Below are positions 52,285 to 61,340 of a stretch of 64,000 bases of DNA, piece after piece. The number at the start of each line of letters is the position of its first letter. Positions within the stretch are counted from its first letter, which is position 1. A model generated the notes under the pieces. That model had not been told where the DNA came from, made no database searches, and worked only from the letters and a program-made list of their open reading frames with translations. The translations under genes were made by a program, and so were the position numbers. The stretch is from an uncultured Coriobacteriaceae bacterium (lineage in GTDB: Bacteria > Actinomycetota > Coriobacteriia > Coriobacteriales > Atopobiaceae), in the NCBI GenBank assembly GCA_902780305.1, contig CACZFB010000005.1, forward strand, positions 1 through 64,000, in the 5' to 3' direction.

Positions 52285-53967
52285 ATGAAGCACGCCGTTG
52301 CCAAGCGCGTTATTGCCCTCACGCTCGTCGTAACCACCGCGTTGCAGAATCCTGCCACGATTGCGATGGCAGAGCAGGGTGACCCTGCGATCGTGGATTC
52401 GGGCACCCCGGTGTTGGTGGACGCTCCCGCAGATGTGACGACCAACGACGCGGGCGTGCCAGCTGCGCCGCAGGCAACCCAGCCCGAGTACGTGGAGTAC
52501 ATGCCCCTGCAGCAGAACCAGGACGGCCAGAACGTGGAGGTCGTTGAGGAAGACACCAGGGCCATGGAGGGCTACGAGGTGCAGGTGGTGGAGCCCGACT
52601 CCACGGATGCGAGCGTGGAAGCGCAGAGTGTGACGGTCGAGGAGGAGCCGTCGGTACAGACGCAGGCCGTCAACGTGCGGAGGATTCCTGCCAAGAACTG
52701 TGACTTCGTGCAGAGCTGTGAGCGCGAGCTCTCCAAGTGGCCGGCGGGCCAAACCTTGCAGGAGTGGGACTGTGAGTATTGGATTGGGCCGGAGCCGGAG
52801 AGGTATCTAACGGAGGCGCCCTATTCGGAGCGGCAGCCTGTTGACAAGGTAAAGGGCGGACACTGGGGCGAGTCGACGTGGTGCAGCGAGTTCGTGGGCT
52901 GGAACCTGTGGAACGTGGGACTGGTGCCGGGCGAGACCATGCCCAAGGATCCCTGGAAGTCGAGCGAGTACTTTGATTTCTACACCAGGCAACGCCCCGA
53001 TTTGGCCGAGATTCACATGAATGACGGCACGTACACCCCGCGTCGTGGCGACATCATCCTTACCAGGGGATTTGGCCACACCGAGATGGTCTCGGAAGTT
53101 GAGGCGGGCGGCATGAGCTGGACGGGTGTCTCGGGCGGCACCAGCCTTACCCGCACGCACTGGAGCGTTGAGGACAAGATCAACCAGTACTTTATTACCA
53201 TCAACTGGAAGGCTGCGGGCGCTGCCCATGCCGTAAACACGAGCGTGCCGCTTACCCACGTGAACACGCGCGCCATCGGTGACCAGGCGTGGACGGGTCG
53301 TGCCATCAAGCCCAAGCCCACCATCACCTATGGCTACTACACGCTGCGCGAGAGCACCGACTACACGCTGAGCTACGCGAACAACGTGAACGGCGGCACG
53401 GCGACGGTGACCATTCGGGGTGCCGGCGAGTTCTATGGCACGCGGACCCTCTCGTTTAACATCATCCAGCCCGCACGGCAGGACCCCGTGGTGAGCTATC
53501 ACACGCACGTGCAGCGCATCGGCTGGCAGAACTACGTGTCCAACGGCGCCGTGGCGGGGACCTCGGGCAAGTCACGCAGGCTCGAGGCCATTCAGATTCG
53601 GCTGGACCGCCAGCCCGTCTCGGGCGACATTCAGTACCGCACGCACATCCAGCGCAAGGGTTGGGAGAAGAACTGGAAGTCCAACGACGGCAAGAGCGGC
53701 ACGTCGGGCAAGAGCCTGCGCCTGGAGGCCATCCAGATTCGGCTTACGGGCAAGATGGCCGAGCAGTACGACGTGTACTATCGCGTGCATGCCCAGAAGT
53801 TTGGCTGGATGGGCTGGGCCAAGAACGGGGCGCAGGCCGGAACGGCTGGCTACTCGTATCGCCTCGAGGCCATTCAGATTGTGCTGGTCCCCAAGGGTCA
53901 GAGCAAGCCCACCGCGACGTATGGAGGCGTGAAGCAGCGCGTCTCGGCTCCGTTCAAGAAACGGTAG
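52285..53967 (+). CDS. Secreted CHAP/NlpC-like protein with ChW repeats
   Basis: About 560 residues. Start ATG 52285 is chosen for GGAG eight bases upstream; ATG 52243 lies in the -10 box. Signal peptide HAVAKRVIALTLVVTTALQN, acidic linker, then a CHAP/amidase-like domain with STWCSEFVGWNLWNVGLVPG (Cys nucleophile) and GFGHTEMVSEVEAGG (His). An Ig-like or fibronectin-like strand domain (TITYGYYTLRESTDYTLSYA) and three ChW repeats (HTHVQRIGWQNYVSNGAVAG, HIQRKGWEKNWKSNDGKSGT, HAQKFGWMGWAKNGAQAGTA) follow. Probably a peptidoglycan hydrolase or a surface-binding enzyme. Related to the protein at 32132-35119 in its ChW part. Confidence 0.8.
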   Translation: MKHAVAKRVIALTLVVTTALQNPATIAMAEQGDPAIVDSGTPVLVDAPADVTTNDAGVPAAPQATQPEYVEYMPLQQNQDGQNVEVVEEDTRAMEGYEVQVVEPDSTDASVEAQSVTVEEEPSVQTQAVNVRRIPAKNCDFVQSCERELSKWPAGQTLQEWDCEYWIGPEPERYLTEAPYSERQPVDKVKGGHWGESTWCSEFVGWNLWNVGLVPGETMPKDPWKSSEYFDFYTRQRPDLAEIHMNDGTYTPRRGDIILTRGFGHTEMVSEVEAGGMSWTGVSGGTSLTRTHWSVEDKINQYFITINWKAAGAAHAVNTSVPLTHVNTRAIGDQAWTGRAIKPKPTITYGYYTLRESTDYTLSYANNVNGGTATVTIRGAGEFYGTRTLSFNIIQPARQDPVVSYHTHVQRIGWQNYVSNGAVAGTSGKSRRLEAIQIRLDRQPVSGDIQYRTHIQRKGWEKNWKSNDGKSGTSGKSLRLEAIQIRLTGKMAEQYDVYYRVHAQKFGWMGWAKNGAQAGTAGYSYRLEAIQIVLVPKGQSKPTATYGGVKQRVSAPFKKR

Positions 53968-53983
53968 TCCTTAAGGGTCGCGT

Positions 53984-56005
53984 ATGTGGATGGGGTTGGT
54001 CGTTGCGTGCGTCGTGCTGCTCTTGCTGTTGTACGTGCCGGGCTACCTGCTCTTTCGCGGCATGGGATTGGGACGTGTGGTGTGCGTGTGCTGCGCGCCG
54101 TGCGCAAGTATCGCGGCCTATGCCGGCCTGTCCGTTGCGTATGGCTTCGTGGGGATTCCCTGCGGTGCGCTGAGCGTGGGTGCGCCGGCACTGCTTGCGG
54201 GCGTGGTTGTGTGGCTGGTGGGGCGGCGGCGTGAGCGCGTGCTGGACGCAGGCGGCCAGGCGCCGCTGACGCTCTTGGGGTGGAAGGTGCCGTTTAATCT
54301 GGCGGTGCCCGCGTGCTACGTGCTTGTTGGCCTGACGGTGAGCGTGCTGATGTTTGGGGCCAACCTGTCGCGTCCGGACTCCATCGTGTGTGACTACGAC
54401 AACCAGACGCACCTCAACGCGGTGCGGGCGTTTTTGGACTCGGGCATGTGGTCCTCGCTGCACGTGGGGCCGTATTTGGCGATGCCTCGCGAGTTGGTGC
54501 CGGTGACCAACGCCCTGGGTGGCTTTTACCCTGCGGGTTGGCACGACACGGTGGCGCTCGCGTGCCTGCTCGCGCAGGTCTCGGTGCCCGTGGCGACCAA
54601 CGCCATGATCTTGGTGGTGTGTGGTGTGGCGTATCCGCTGGCCGCGTACCTGTTTGTGCGGGTGATGCTGCCCGAGGACCGGTTGGCGGCGCTTTTGGGC
54701 GCGCTGCTGCCCTTGTCGTGCGCGGCGGTTCCGTGGATCTTTGTGGCCTTGGGGCCAACCCTGCCCGACATGGCCGGACGGCTGCTGGTAATCGCGCCGC
54801 TGTCCGTGGTGGTTCTGTTCGTGCGAACGGGCGACGTCCTGCGGTACAAGGCGGTCTTTTGCGCGTTCGTAGCCTGTGCGTTTGGGGGGCTGGCCCTGCT
54901 GCATCCCAATACCGTGTTCGTGTCGTATGTGTTCCTGGTCGCGTTCGGCGCGCACCTGCTGTGGGGGCGTGGCGCGCACGGCCGTCCCCGCATGGCGGTG
55001 ATGGCGCTGTACGGTGTGGCCGTGGTGGCGTTGTGGGTGGCGTTCTACCAGCTGCCGTTCTTGCAGTCCACGCTGGGCTATTATCGGGCCGAGCACCAGG
55101 GTGCGCTGTCCATGGTCCGCACGGTCGCTACGTTTGGGTTCAACTTTGGACGCCTGCAGGTGGTGCTCAGCGTGCTTGCGGCGATTGGCGTCGTTGCCCT
55201 GGTACGGCGTGGCGCGTGGTGGATGCTGTTCCCCGTGGTGTTCTTTTGCGCGTGTTACGTGTTTGGCGGCATGGGAATCAAGGCGGTGTCCTATTGGCTT
55301 GGCGGCCTGTGGTATCAGTCGAGCGTGCGGTTTCCGCCCAGCATCGTGGTGTTCTTGCTGCCGTGCTTGGCGCTGGGTGCCGCGTGCCTGGGCCGTGCGG
55401 TGTGGCGGGCCGCAGGTGACCAGGTGTGGGGACGTGCGGTTGCCGGCGTGCTGGTTGTGGTGCTGTGCGTGGCAAACTATGCACCGCTGAGCCGCTATGA
55501 CGCCGATGCCGACGCGGGCTACGAGTCGGCCTTCGCATGCGTTGGCCGCAAGCTGCACCAGGTGCTCTCGGATGACGTGGAACAGGTGTACAGTGCGCGC
55601 GAGATGGCGTTTGTGGAGCGGGCGATGGAGGTGCTGCCCGAGGGCGCCTATATGCTCAATGCGCCCAACGATGGCACGATGTGGGCATATGCGGTCAATG
55701 ACGCGCCGGTGTGCTTCCGGGACCGGTCCACCAAACGGCTTACTGACGACGCCAAGCTCGTGGCGGGACACCTGCGTGAGTACGCCAGCAATCCGCAGGT
55801 ACGCGAGGCTGTTGAGCGCATGGGCATTCGCTACGTGCTGCTGCTCGACAAGGGCGTCTCGCGCGAGGAGGGGACGTGGCTGGTGCAGTACACGCAGGCC
55901 CAGGAGACGGCGTGGCAGGGGATTGGCAGCATCGATGACAACACGCCCGGCTTCGACGTGGTCCTCGCACAGGACGACGACATGCGCCTGTACCGAATTG
56001 GGTGA
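53984..56005 (+). CDS. Large multi-pass membrane protein (DUF6541-like), copy 1
   Basis: About 673 residues; start ATG 53984 with AAGGG upstream, 16 bp after the preceding stop. Thirteen or so membrane segments, beginning LVVACVVLLLLLYVPGYLLF. Conserved loops: DNQTHLNAVRAFLDSGMWSS and GGFYPAGWHDTVALACLLAQ, then LHPNTVFVSYVFLVAF. The C-terminal extracytoplasmic domain has YMLNAPNDGTMWAYAVNDAP and ends in GIGSIDDNTPGFDVVLAQDD. The loop layout resembles membrane glycosyltransferases of the GT-C fold, with an early Asp in the first large loop, but a catalytic role is unproven. A paralogue lies at 56363-58435 on the other strand. Confidence 0.75.
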   Translation: MWMGLVVACVVLLLLLYVPGYLLFRGMGLGRVVCVCCAPCASIAAYAGLSVAYGFVGIPCGALSVGAPALLAGVVVWLVGRRRERVLDAGGQAPLTLLGWKVPFNLAVPACYVLVGLTVSVLMFGANLSRPDSIVCDYDNQTHLNAVRAFLDSGMWSSLHVGPYLAMPRELVPVTNALGGFYPAGWHDTVALACLLAQVSVPVATNAMILVVCGVAYPLAAYLFVRVMLPEDRLAALLGALLPLSCAAVPWIFVALGPTLPDMAGRLLVIAPLSVVVLFVRTGDVLRYKAVFCAFVACAFGGLALLHPNTVFVSYVFLVAFGAHLLWGRGAHGRPRMAVMALYGVAVVALWVAFYQLPFLQSTLGYYRAEHQGALSMVRTVATFGFNFGRLQVVLSVLAAIGVVALVRRGAWWMLFPVVFFCACYVFGGMGIKAVSYWLGGLWYQSSVRFPPSIVVFLLPCLALGAACLGRAVWRAAGDQVWGRAVAGVLVVVLCVANYAPLSRYDADADAGYESAFACVGRKLHQVLSDDVEQVYSAREMAFVERAMEVLPEGAYMLNAPNDGTMWAYAVNDAPVCFRDRSTKRLTDDAKLVAGHLREYASNPQVREAVERMGIRYVLLLDKGVSREEGTWLVQYTQAQETAWQGIGSIDDNTPGFDVVLAQDDDMRLYRIG

Positions 56006-56092
56006 TTTGGATCGGGGCGAGGTTCCGGCATCGTGGCCATGAGGTCGCCGCCGTCCGATTTGCGGGCGCTCACGGATTGGTGTTCGCGAAAA

Positions 56093-56243
56093 CGCAGACT
56101 TTTTTCGATTTTGGGTTGTATTTTGGTGTCCGGATTTTCGGGGCTGCATTTTTGCCTCATCTACCTGCGCAAACGTGAGGGGGTTTGTGGCCCCTACGGC
56201 GATTTGAGCCGCAAAAAGAACCTAAAATCGAAAAAAGTCTGCG
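56093..56243. repeat. 151-bp palindromic element related to the 210-bp family
   Basis: The 25-bp arms CGCAGACTTTTTTCGATTTT+GGGTT and its inverse (one mismatch) enclose a centre with CTACCTGCG…TACGGCGATTTGAGCC. That is the centre of the 210-bp repeat with entirely different arms. It lies between the two convergent DUF6541-like genes. Confidence 0.8.
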
Positions 56244-56362
56244 CATCCGGCGTGGCAAATCTGTGAGCACGCTTGGTGTGTGCGAGACGGCTCGTTCCGA
56301 GCGCTGAAGTATTGTCTTAAAAGCATATTCTGACCGTCCTGCCGGCGTCGCAACCGCCGCAC

Positions 56363-58435
56363 TTACCCAATGCGATACAGGCGACGCTCGGAACCTTCGG
56401 AAAGGACGGTCGTAAAACCGGGCGTGTTGTCGTTGATGCTGGTGATGCCTGACCACGCCGACTCCTGGTCCTGGGTGTACTGCCAGAGCCAGATGCCCTG
56501 CCACCATCCCTGGTGGTAGCTCACGCCCCGGTTGAGCAGCAGCACGTATGCGGCGCCGGTGCGGCCGACGGCCTCGCGTACGCGCTCGTCTCGTGCATAG
56601 GCGCTGAGGCGCTCTCGGATGAGCCGGGCGTCGTCGGTGTGGCTCACGATCTTTATGTGGCGGTAGTAGGTGTTGATGCCACAGATACCGTACGCCCACA
56701 TGCTGCCGTCTGCCGGCGCGTTGACTACCAGCGCATCTGGCGGGATAGCCTGCATGGCGCGCCTGACGAAGGCAACCTCCTCGGTACTCAGGATCTGCTC
56801 TTGGTAGCGCTCTCCCACAAGACGCGAGGCCTGGGCGAGCGGAGAGGCAATCGTGAGGTTGTAGACGGGAATCCAAACGGCGGGCGAGAAGGTGACAACG
56901 ATCGCACAGGCCGCAAGGGCGGCGGGCACGACCTTGGTCGCGCGCCGTGGCGCGGCCGGGACGTTTTTGTCGCGTTCGAGGCGGGCACGAGCCCGTGAGG
57001 GCAGCAAGGCGTCGAGTCCGAGTGCCGCCACGGGCATGAGGTACAGAGAGAGGTTGGCCGCCATGCGGCGTAGGTCGGAGTACCAGAGCGCGGCGACCCA
57101 GTGCTTTACGACCCACCAGTCCGCGCGCGCCGCCACATATCCCAGGGCAAAGAACGCGAGCGGTCCCAGCATCCAACGCCGTCGGGGGCAGAGCGCCACA
57201 CATACGATGCCCACCCACGAGAGCGCGGCCATGCCCAGCTGTGGGTTGGTAAACATAAAGCTCATGCCCAGGAGGTCGGGAAGGATGTCTGCCAGCTGCG
57301 ACTGCTCTCGCTCGACGTAGCCAATGGTGGACTGGAGCATGGGCAGCGAGTAGCACAACACCCACACTGCAACGATGCCGCACGTGAAGCAACACAGGAT
57401 GGCAAGGCGTTTTGGCCAAGGCAGTACGAGGCACCAAATGCGATGCGCCCCATAAAACGCCAGGAACACGTAGCTCGAGAACACCGTGGAGGGATGGGCG
57501 AGCGTGAGCGCGACGAAGCTTACGAGGCCGCAGATCACAAGGCGTGCCACGCGGATGCGTGGCCCTCCCTCGCGCAGGAACGTGAGCACCAGCGCAAGGG
57601 CGCAAAACTGCAAGGCGATGCCCAGCTGGTTGGGATAGAGCGGGCCGGTGTGGATGTACTGCCATGGCCAGTTGGCAAACCCCGCGCTCGTAAGGGCACC
57701 CAGCAGGATGGCGCGACGCTCCTCGGGCAGCAGCGCCCGCAAGAAGGCGAGCATGCCCAGCGGAAAGATCACGCCACAGCACAGCGCTATTTGGGCGTTG
57801 ACGGCAACCATGAGGTCGGTGCCTGCCAGCTGCGCGATTAGCACCACCATGCAGTTCCATGCGGCGGGATAGAAGCCGCCGTCGCCCGCCACCGAGCGCG
57901 CCTGCTCGGGAGAGGCGAGGAAGGTGCTCGTGTGCAAAGAGGACCATTTGCCCGAGTCAAAAAACGCCCGGCACAGGTTGAGGTGGGTAATGTTGTCGTG
58001 CCGCGGCGCGAAGGCGTCTGCCTGGGGCAGCTGGCTCACAAAGCACACGAGGCATGCGATGGTGGCAACCAGCACGAAGAGCACTGCGGCGGCAAGGTCG
58101 AACGAGACGGCGCGGCCGGCGATGGTAAGGGGACGCTGGGGGGCGAGTGCGATGTGGGCTGGTGCGTCGCCCTGGGCATGGGTCCTGCGCAGACGTCCAG
58201 CGACATAGACGGCAGCCGCCACCACGCACGCGGGCACGGTCACGGTTGCCGGATCGCAGGGGATGCCCAGCTCGTAGTAAGCGATGGGCAGCGTCGCGTA
58301 GGTCGCAACGCTAAACAGCGGACCACAGCAGAGCGCTAGGATGCGAGAGAATCCCAGACCGCGGAAGAACGCGTAACCGGGTACGTAGAGCAATGCGGTC
58401 GCAACCACCGTCGCCCAGGCAAGTTGCTCCCACAT
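56363..58435 (-). CDS. Large multi-pass membrane protein (DUF6541-like), copy 2
   Basis: About 690 residues; start ATG 58435. Paralogue of 53984-56005: first helix ATVVATALLYVPGYAFFRGL, loop HDNITHLNLCRAFFDSGKWS, GGFYPAAWNCMVVLIAQLAG, LAHPSTVFSSYVFLAFYGAH, and extracytoplasmic end LVVNAPADGSMWAYGICGIN with GITSINDNTPGFTTVLSEGS. Identity looks moderate, so the duplication is old. It faces copy 1 tail to tail. Both could act in transfer or export of surface glycans. Downstream flippase and acyltransferase genes support this. Confidence 0.75.
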   Translation of the reverse strand: MWEQLAWATVVATALLYVPGYAFFRGLGFSRILALCCGPLFSVATYATLPIAYYELGIPCDPATVTVPACVVAAAVYVAGRLRRTHAQGDAPAHIALAPQRPLTIAGRAVSFDLAAAVLFVLVATIACLVCFVSQLPQADAFAPRHDNITHLNLCRAFFDSGKWSSLHTSTFLASPEQARSVAGDGGFYPAAWNCMVVLIAQLAGTDLMVAVNAQIALCCGVIFPLGMLAFLRALLPEERRAILLGALTSAGFANWPWQYIHTGPLYPNQLGIALQFCALALVLTFLREGGPRIRVARLVICGLVSFVALTLAHPSTVFSSYVFLAFYGAHRIWCLVLPWPKRLAILCCFTCGIVAVWVLCYSLPMLQSTIGYVEREQSQLADILPDLLGMSFMFTNPQLGMAALSWVGIVCVALCPRRRWMLGPLAFFALGYVAARADWWVVKHWVAALWYSDLRRMAANLSLYLMPVAALGLDALLPSRARARLERDKNVPAAPRRATKVVPAALAACAIVVTFSPAVWIPVYNLTIASPLAQASRLVGERYQEQILSTEEVAFVRRAMQAIPPDALVVNAPADGSMWAYGICGINTYYRHIKIVSHTDDARLIRERLSAYARDERVREAVGRTGAAYVLLLNRGVSYHQGWWQGIWLWQYTQDQESAWSGITSINDNTPGFTTVLSEGSERRLYRIG

Positions 58436-58457
58436 TCAGACGGCCCCCCGCTCTTTG

Positions 58458-59903
58458 CTACCAGCGCGCGAGGCGTGGCAGCACCCGCTTGAGCTCGGCG
58501 TTCTTGGTGAGGTAGCACCATGCATACGAGAGGACGAGGTAGAGCACACCCCCAAGGGCAATCTCGGCAAGCAGGCCGTGCACGGTGGCGGCGGCAGGGC
58601 CCAGCAGGGCGGCGAACGCCCGGATGCACACGAACATTGCGGCGCCGATGGCCGCGAAGGGCAGCATGCCACGCAGGTATTGGGCGAGCGGCAGCTCGGT
58701 GCGCAGCACCCAGGCCTGGAACACGAGGACCATTATCTCGGCGGCTACGGTGGCAATCGATGCGCCCAGGGCGCCCGCGGCGGGTATCGCCACCACGTTG
58801 ACGGCAATGTTCACCGCCGCACCACAGGCGACCGACGCGGTAAACAGGTTGTCTCGCTTGGTGGGCAGCAGGTACTGCACGCCCAGCACGTTGGTGGCGC
58901 AGATCAGCGGCACGATGATGCACAGCAGACGCAGCAGGGGCTTGCAGGGGTCGTACTTGGGACCCAAGAACACGACGCAGAACTCCGGCGCCACGCCGGC
59001 GATGCCAAACGCGAGCGCCAGGGCGCAGGCGAGCATGAGCCACATGGTGGTGCCCACCAGCTGCTTGCCCTCCTCGAGGCGCCCCTCGGCAATGACGGTG
59101 GTCATCTTGGGCAGTACTACGGCGCCCAGTGCGGTTATCACCGAGAGGGGCATCTTCGAGACCTTCTCGGCGTAGTCGTAGAGGCCGGTCTGCTCCATGC
59201 CAGCCATGGAGCCCAGCATCACCTTGTCCATGATGGTGTACAGGCTGGTGGCGATAACGGGCACGAAGAGCGTGAGGTTGGGCATGATGTGGGAGCAGAT
59301 GCCCTTCCAGGTGGGGTGCGCCCAGTCCACGTAGCGACCCACGACGGGCCACACGAGCAGCGCGTTTGCCAGATAGGAGCTGGCGATGGCAAAGACGTAG
59401 CCCCACACGTCGTTGGCGCTGCGAACGAGCACGAAGATGAGCGCGATCGAGGCCAGGCGCGTGCAGAAGTTTCGGATGGTGGGGATTTTGAACTCCTGTA
59501 CGCCCCACAGGAGCCAGGTGACGTCGAGCACCGACGAGAGGACCCACATGCCCCAAAGAACCCACAGTTGGAGGAACTGTTTGCCGGGTCCCAGCGCGTA
59601 GGCCACGTAGGCAGCGAGCACGACCACGCCCACCATAACGTTTTGGAGCCAGAGCTCCCAAAAGGTCTTGGAGCGCAACGCCCGGTCGTCTCCGCACTCG
59701 GCGATGGTACGCACGCCGTAGTTGGTCATGCCGAGCACGGCCGCCAGCACGAAGTAGTTGGTGATGGACTGGGTGAAGGTAAAGACGCCGTTGCCTTCGG
59801 AACCGATGACGCGCGACAGATAGGGGGTGGTTACCAGTGGCGCGGCGGCCACCAGCAGCTGATAGGCGGAATTGTACAGGAAGTTCTTCTTAACGCTGGC
59901 CAC
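58458..59903 (-). CDS. Polysaccharide flippase (Wzx/MVF-like)
   Basis: About 481 residues. Start GTG 59903 has GGGGGGAGG upstream; the frame is open further but the extra part lies in palindromic DNA. KNFLYNSAYQLLVAAAPLVT with PYLSRVIGSEGNGVFTFTQS is the N-terminal signature of O-antigen and teichoic-type flippases. LWLLWGVQEFKIPTIRNF, then IMDKVMLGSMAGMEQTGLYD and fourteen or so helices complete the fold. It flips lipid-linked oligosaccharide units to the outer face of the membrane. It stops 22 bp before the DUF6541-like gene start, so the two share a transcript. Confidence 0.85.
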   Translation of the reverse strand: MASVKKNFLYNSAYQLLVAAAPLVTTPYLSRVIGSEGNGVFTFTQSITNYFVLAAVLGMTNYGVRTIAECGDDRALRSKTFWELWLQNVMVGVVVLAAYVAYALGPGKQFLQLWVLWGMWVLSSVLDVTWLLWGVQEFKIPTIRNFCTRLASIALIFVLVRSANDVWGYVFAIASSYLANALLVWPVVGRYVDWAHPTWKGICSHIMPNLTLFVPVIATSLYTIMDKVMLGSMAGMEQTGLYDYAEKVSKMPLSVITALGAVVLPKMTTVIAEGRLEEGKQLVGTTMWLMLACALALAFGIAGVAPEFCVVFLGPKYDPCKPLLRLLCIIVPLICATNVLGVQYLLPTKRDNLFTASVACGAAVNIAVNVVAIPAAGALGASIATVAAEIMVLVFQAWVLRTELPLAQYLRGMLPFAAIGAAMFVCIRAFAALLGPAAATVHGLLAEIALGGVLYLVLSYAWCYLTKNAELKRVLPRLARW

Positions 59904-59976
59904 GCGACCTCCCCCCGGTCGTTGCATTGTAGCCCAAAGCGCCCGTGTCGCAAAATGACACCGTTGTACGCGGGGG

Positions 59977-60044
59977 ACAGCCCGCTGGACAAAGGGGACA
60001 GTCCCCTGTGTCCAGGGGACTGTCCCCTTTGTCCAGCGGGCTGT
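59977..60044. terminator. Perfect 32-bp-arm palindrome of the GGGACAGTCCC type
   Basis: Exact arms at 59977-60008 and 60013-60044 around a TGTC loop; core AAAGGGGACAGTCCCCTG. It lies between two genes on the minus strand, downstream of the acyltransferase (60082-61158), so it could end that transcript. Confidence 0.85.
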
Positions 60045-60081
60045 GCAGCGGAGTGTGGTGGGGTCGGTCCGCGCGGCGACG

Positions 60082-61158
60082 CTACGCCCGGCGAGTGCGG
60101 GTACGGGCGCGGACGAGGGCATGGAACGCGAGCGCGATGGCAAAGGTGAGGCCGACGGCAAGCGCCACCTGGCCGACCGGCAAAATCCCGCCGCCCACGA
60201 GCTTCGTGAGGTTGAGGCCGGTCACCTGCGAGAGGTACAGCGGCGTAGAGAACGCGCCCAGCCACAGAATGGCCTTGCGGTCGAGCAGGTCGTTGAGCAG
60301 GGAATGGCGCGAGAACGACAGCGCCACGCCGACGGCGAGCAGCAGCAGGAACAGGAACTCGGCCTGCGTGTTCATGGTAGTGCAGAAACCCGCGAGCACC
60401 GTCACGATCGACGCCGCCTGGACAAACGAGAGCAGTCGCTGTTGGCCACGCGAGAGCTGGAGCTGGTCGAGGTGCTGCACGATGTCGTGGAGCCAAATGC
60501 CCAGCGCAATCTCGGCAAGCGCGCGGAGCACGGAGCGATAGGTGATGCCGCACCACGCCGAGACCCCCGTGAGCTGACCGGATTCCCTAAACAGCCACCC
60601 CAGCACGGCAAGCGAGAGCAACGGGGCGACGACCTTTTTGAACATGTGGTAATGGCGTCTGAGCATCGGATAGAGCACCGTCATTACGATGAGCATGGCC
60701 GAGATGTACCACTCCACGGAGTTCGGGTTGCCCCCCTTGAATCCCAACATCTGCAAAAAGAAGAAGCTGGGGATGGAGCGCAGGGCGTATTCCGCGGTGC
60801 CTACGACCCCAAGCCCCATAACGAGCGCGGCCGTGATCAGTGACGTTACGAACAGGGGCACGTGATACGGCCACACCGAGCGGGCCTTGCCCAGCACGAA
60901 GGACTGCGTGTCGCGAGCCAGTTCCTCTCCGCTCGTTGGCTCGGCCTTGCGTCCGACGGAGGCGGCCATAAGGTATCCGGATACCAGGAAGAAGAACTCC
61001 ACCGCACAGTTGCCGTGCGCAAAGAGCGTGAAGCGTGCCACATAGGGGTCCACCACGTGCGAGAGGAACGAGTCCTGTGCGTGGAACAGCACGACCGTCA
61101 AGCTAAACAAAAAGCGGCACAGCTCGATCGAGCTGATCCTTCGTTTGCGACCCAACAC
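60082..61158 (-). CDS. Membrane acyltransferase (Acyltransferase-3 family)
   Basis: About 358 residues. Start GTG 61158 with AAGGGAGG upstream is preferred over the open frame to 61197. RRISSIELCRFLFSLTVVLF with HAQDS, GNCAVEFFFLVSGYLMAASV and the late LGAFSTPLYLSQVTGLNLTK match acyltransferase-3 enzymes with about ten membrane helices. The early His (FHAQ) is the proposed catalytic residue. Third such enzyme in the window and closest in layout to 40936-41961. Likely modifies the glycan made by the neighbouring genes. Confidence 0.8.
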   Translation of the reverse strand: MLGRKRRISSIELCRFLFSLTVVLFHAQDSFLSHVVDPYVARFTLFAHGNCAVEFFFLVSGYLMAASVGRKAEPTSGEELARDTQSFVLGKARSVWPYHVPLFVTSLITAALVMGLGVVGTAEYALRSIPSFFFLQMLGFKGGNPNSVEWYISAMLIVMTVLYPMLRRHYHMFKKVVAPLLSLAVLGWLFRESGQLTGVSAWCGITYRSVLRALAEIALGIWLHDIVQHLDQLQLSRGQQRLLSFVQAASIVTVLAGFCTTMNTQAEFLFLLLLAVGVALSFSRHSLLNDLLDRKAILWLGAFSTPLYLSQVTGLNLTKLVGGGILPVGQVALAVGLTFAIALAFHALVRARTRTRRA

Positions 61159-61259
61159 GTGCCTCCCTTGCCCTCGACCGCTGCAATTATACGACAAGTG
61201 ATAATAAAATGAGAAAATGCACCAAACACCATTTCTGGGCCGGATCGGCGGGCGACAAA

Positions 61260-61290
61260 CTGAGAAAAGGGGTTTGGCCCCTTTTCTCAG
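61260..61290. repeat. CTGAGAAAAGGGG hairpin, copy 1
   Basis: 13-bp exact arms around TTTGG. An almost identical hairpin is at 63291-63319. Each lies 35-80 bp before the start of the following gene (61341, 63366). Confidence 0.85.
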
Positions 61291-61309
61291 TCGGGTGGCG
61301 CCGTTGCTC

Positions 61310-61315
61310 TATACT
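61310..61315 (+). promoter_or_regulatory. -10 box upstream of the membrane protein gene
   Basis: TATACT lies 26 bases before ATG 61341, just after the hairpin. No clear -35 box; the hairpin's right arm occupies that zone. Confidence 0.4.
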
Positions 61316-61340
61316 TTTGCGTTACGTGGGAAGGAGAGGC

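Noticed and set aside
29290-60050. CRISPR array suspected from repeated palindromes
   Set aside because: Repeats are far apart, vary in length and have no regular spacers; no cas gene is present.
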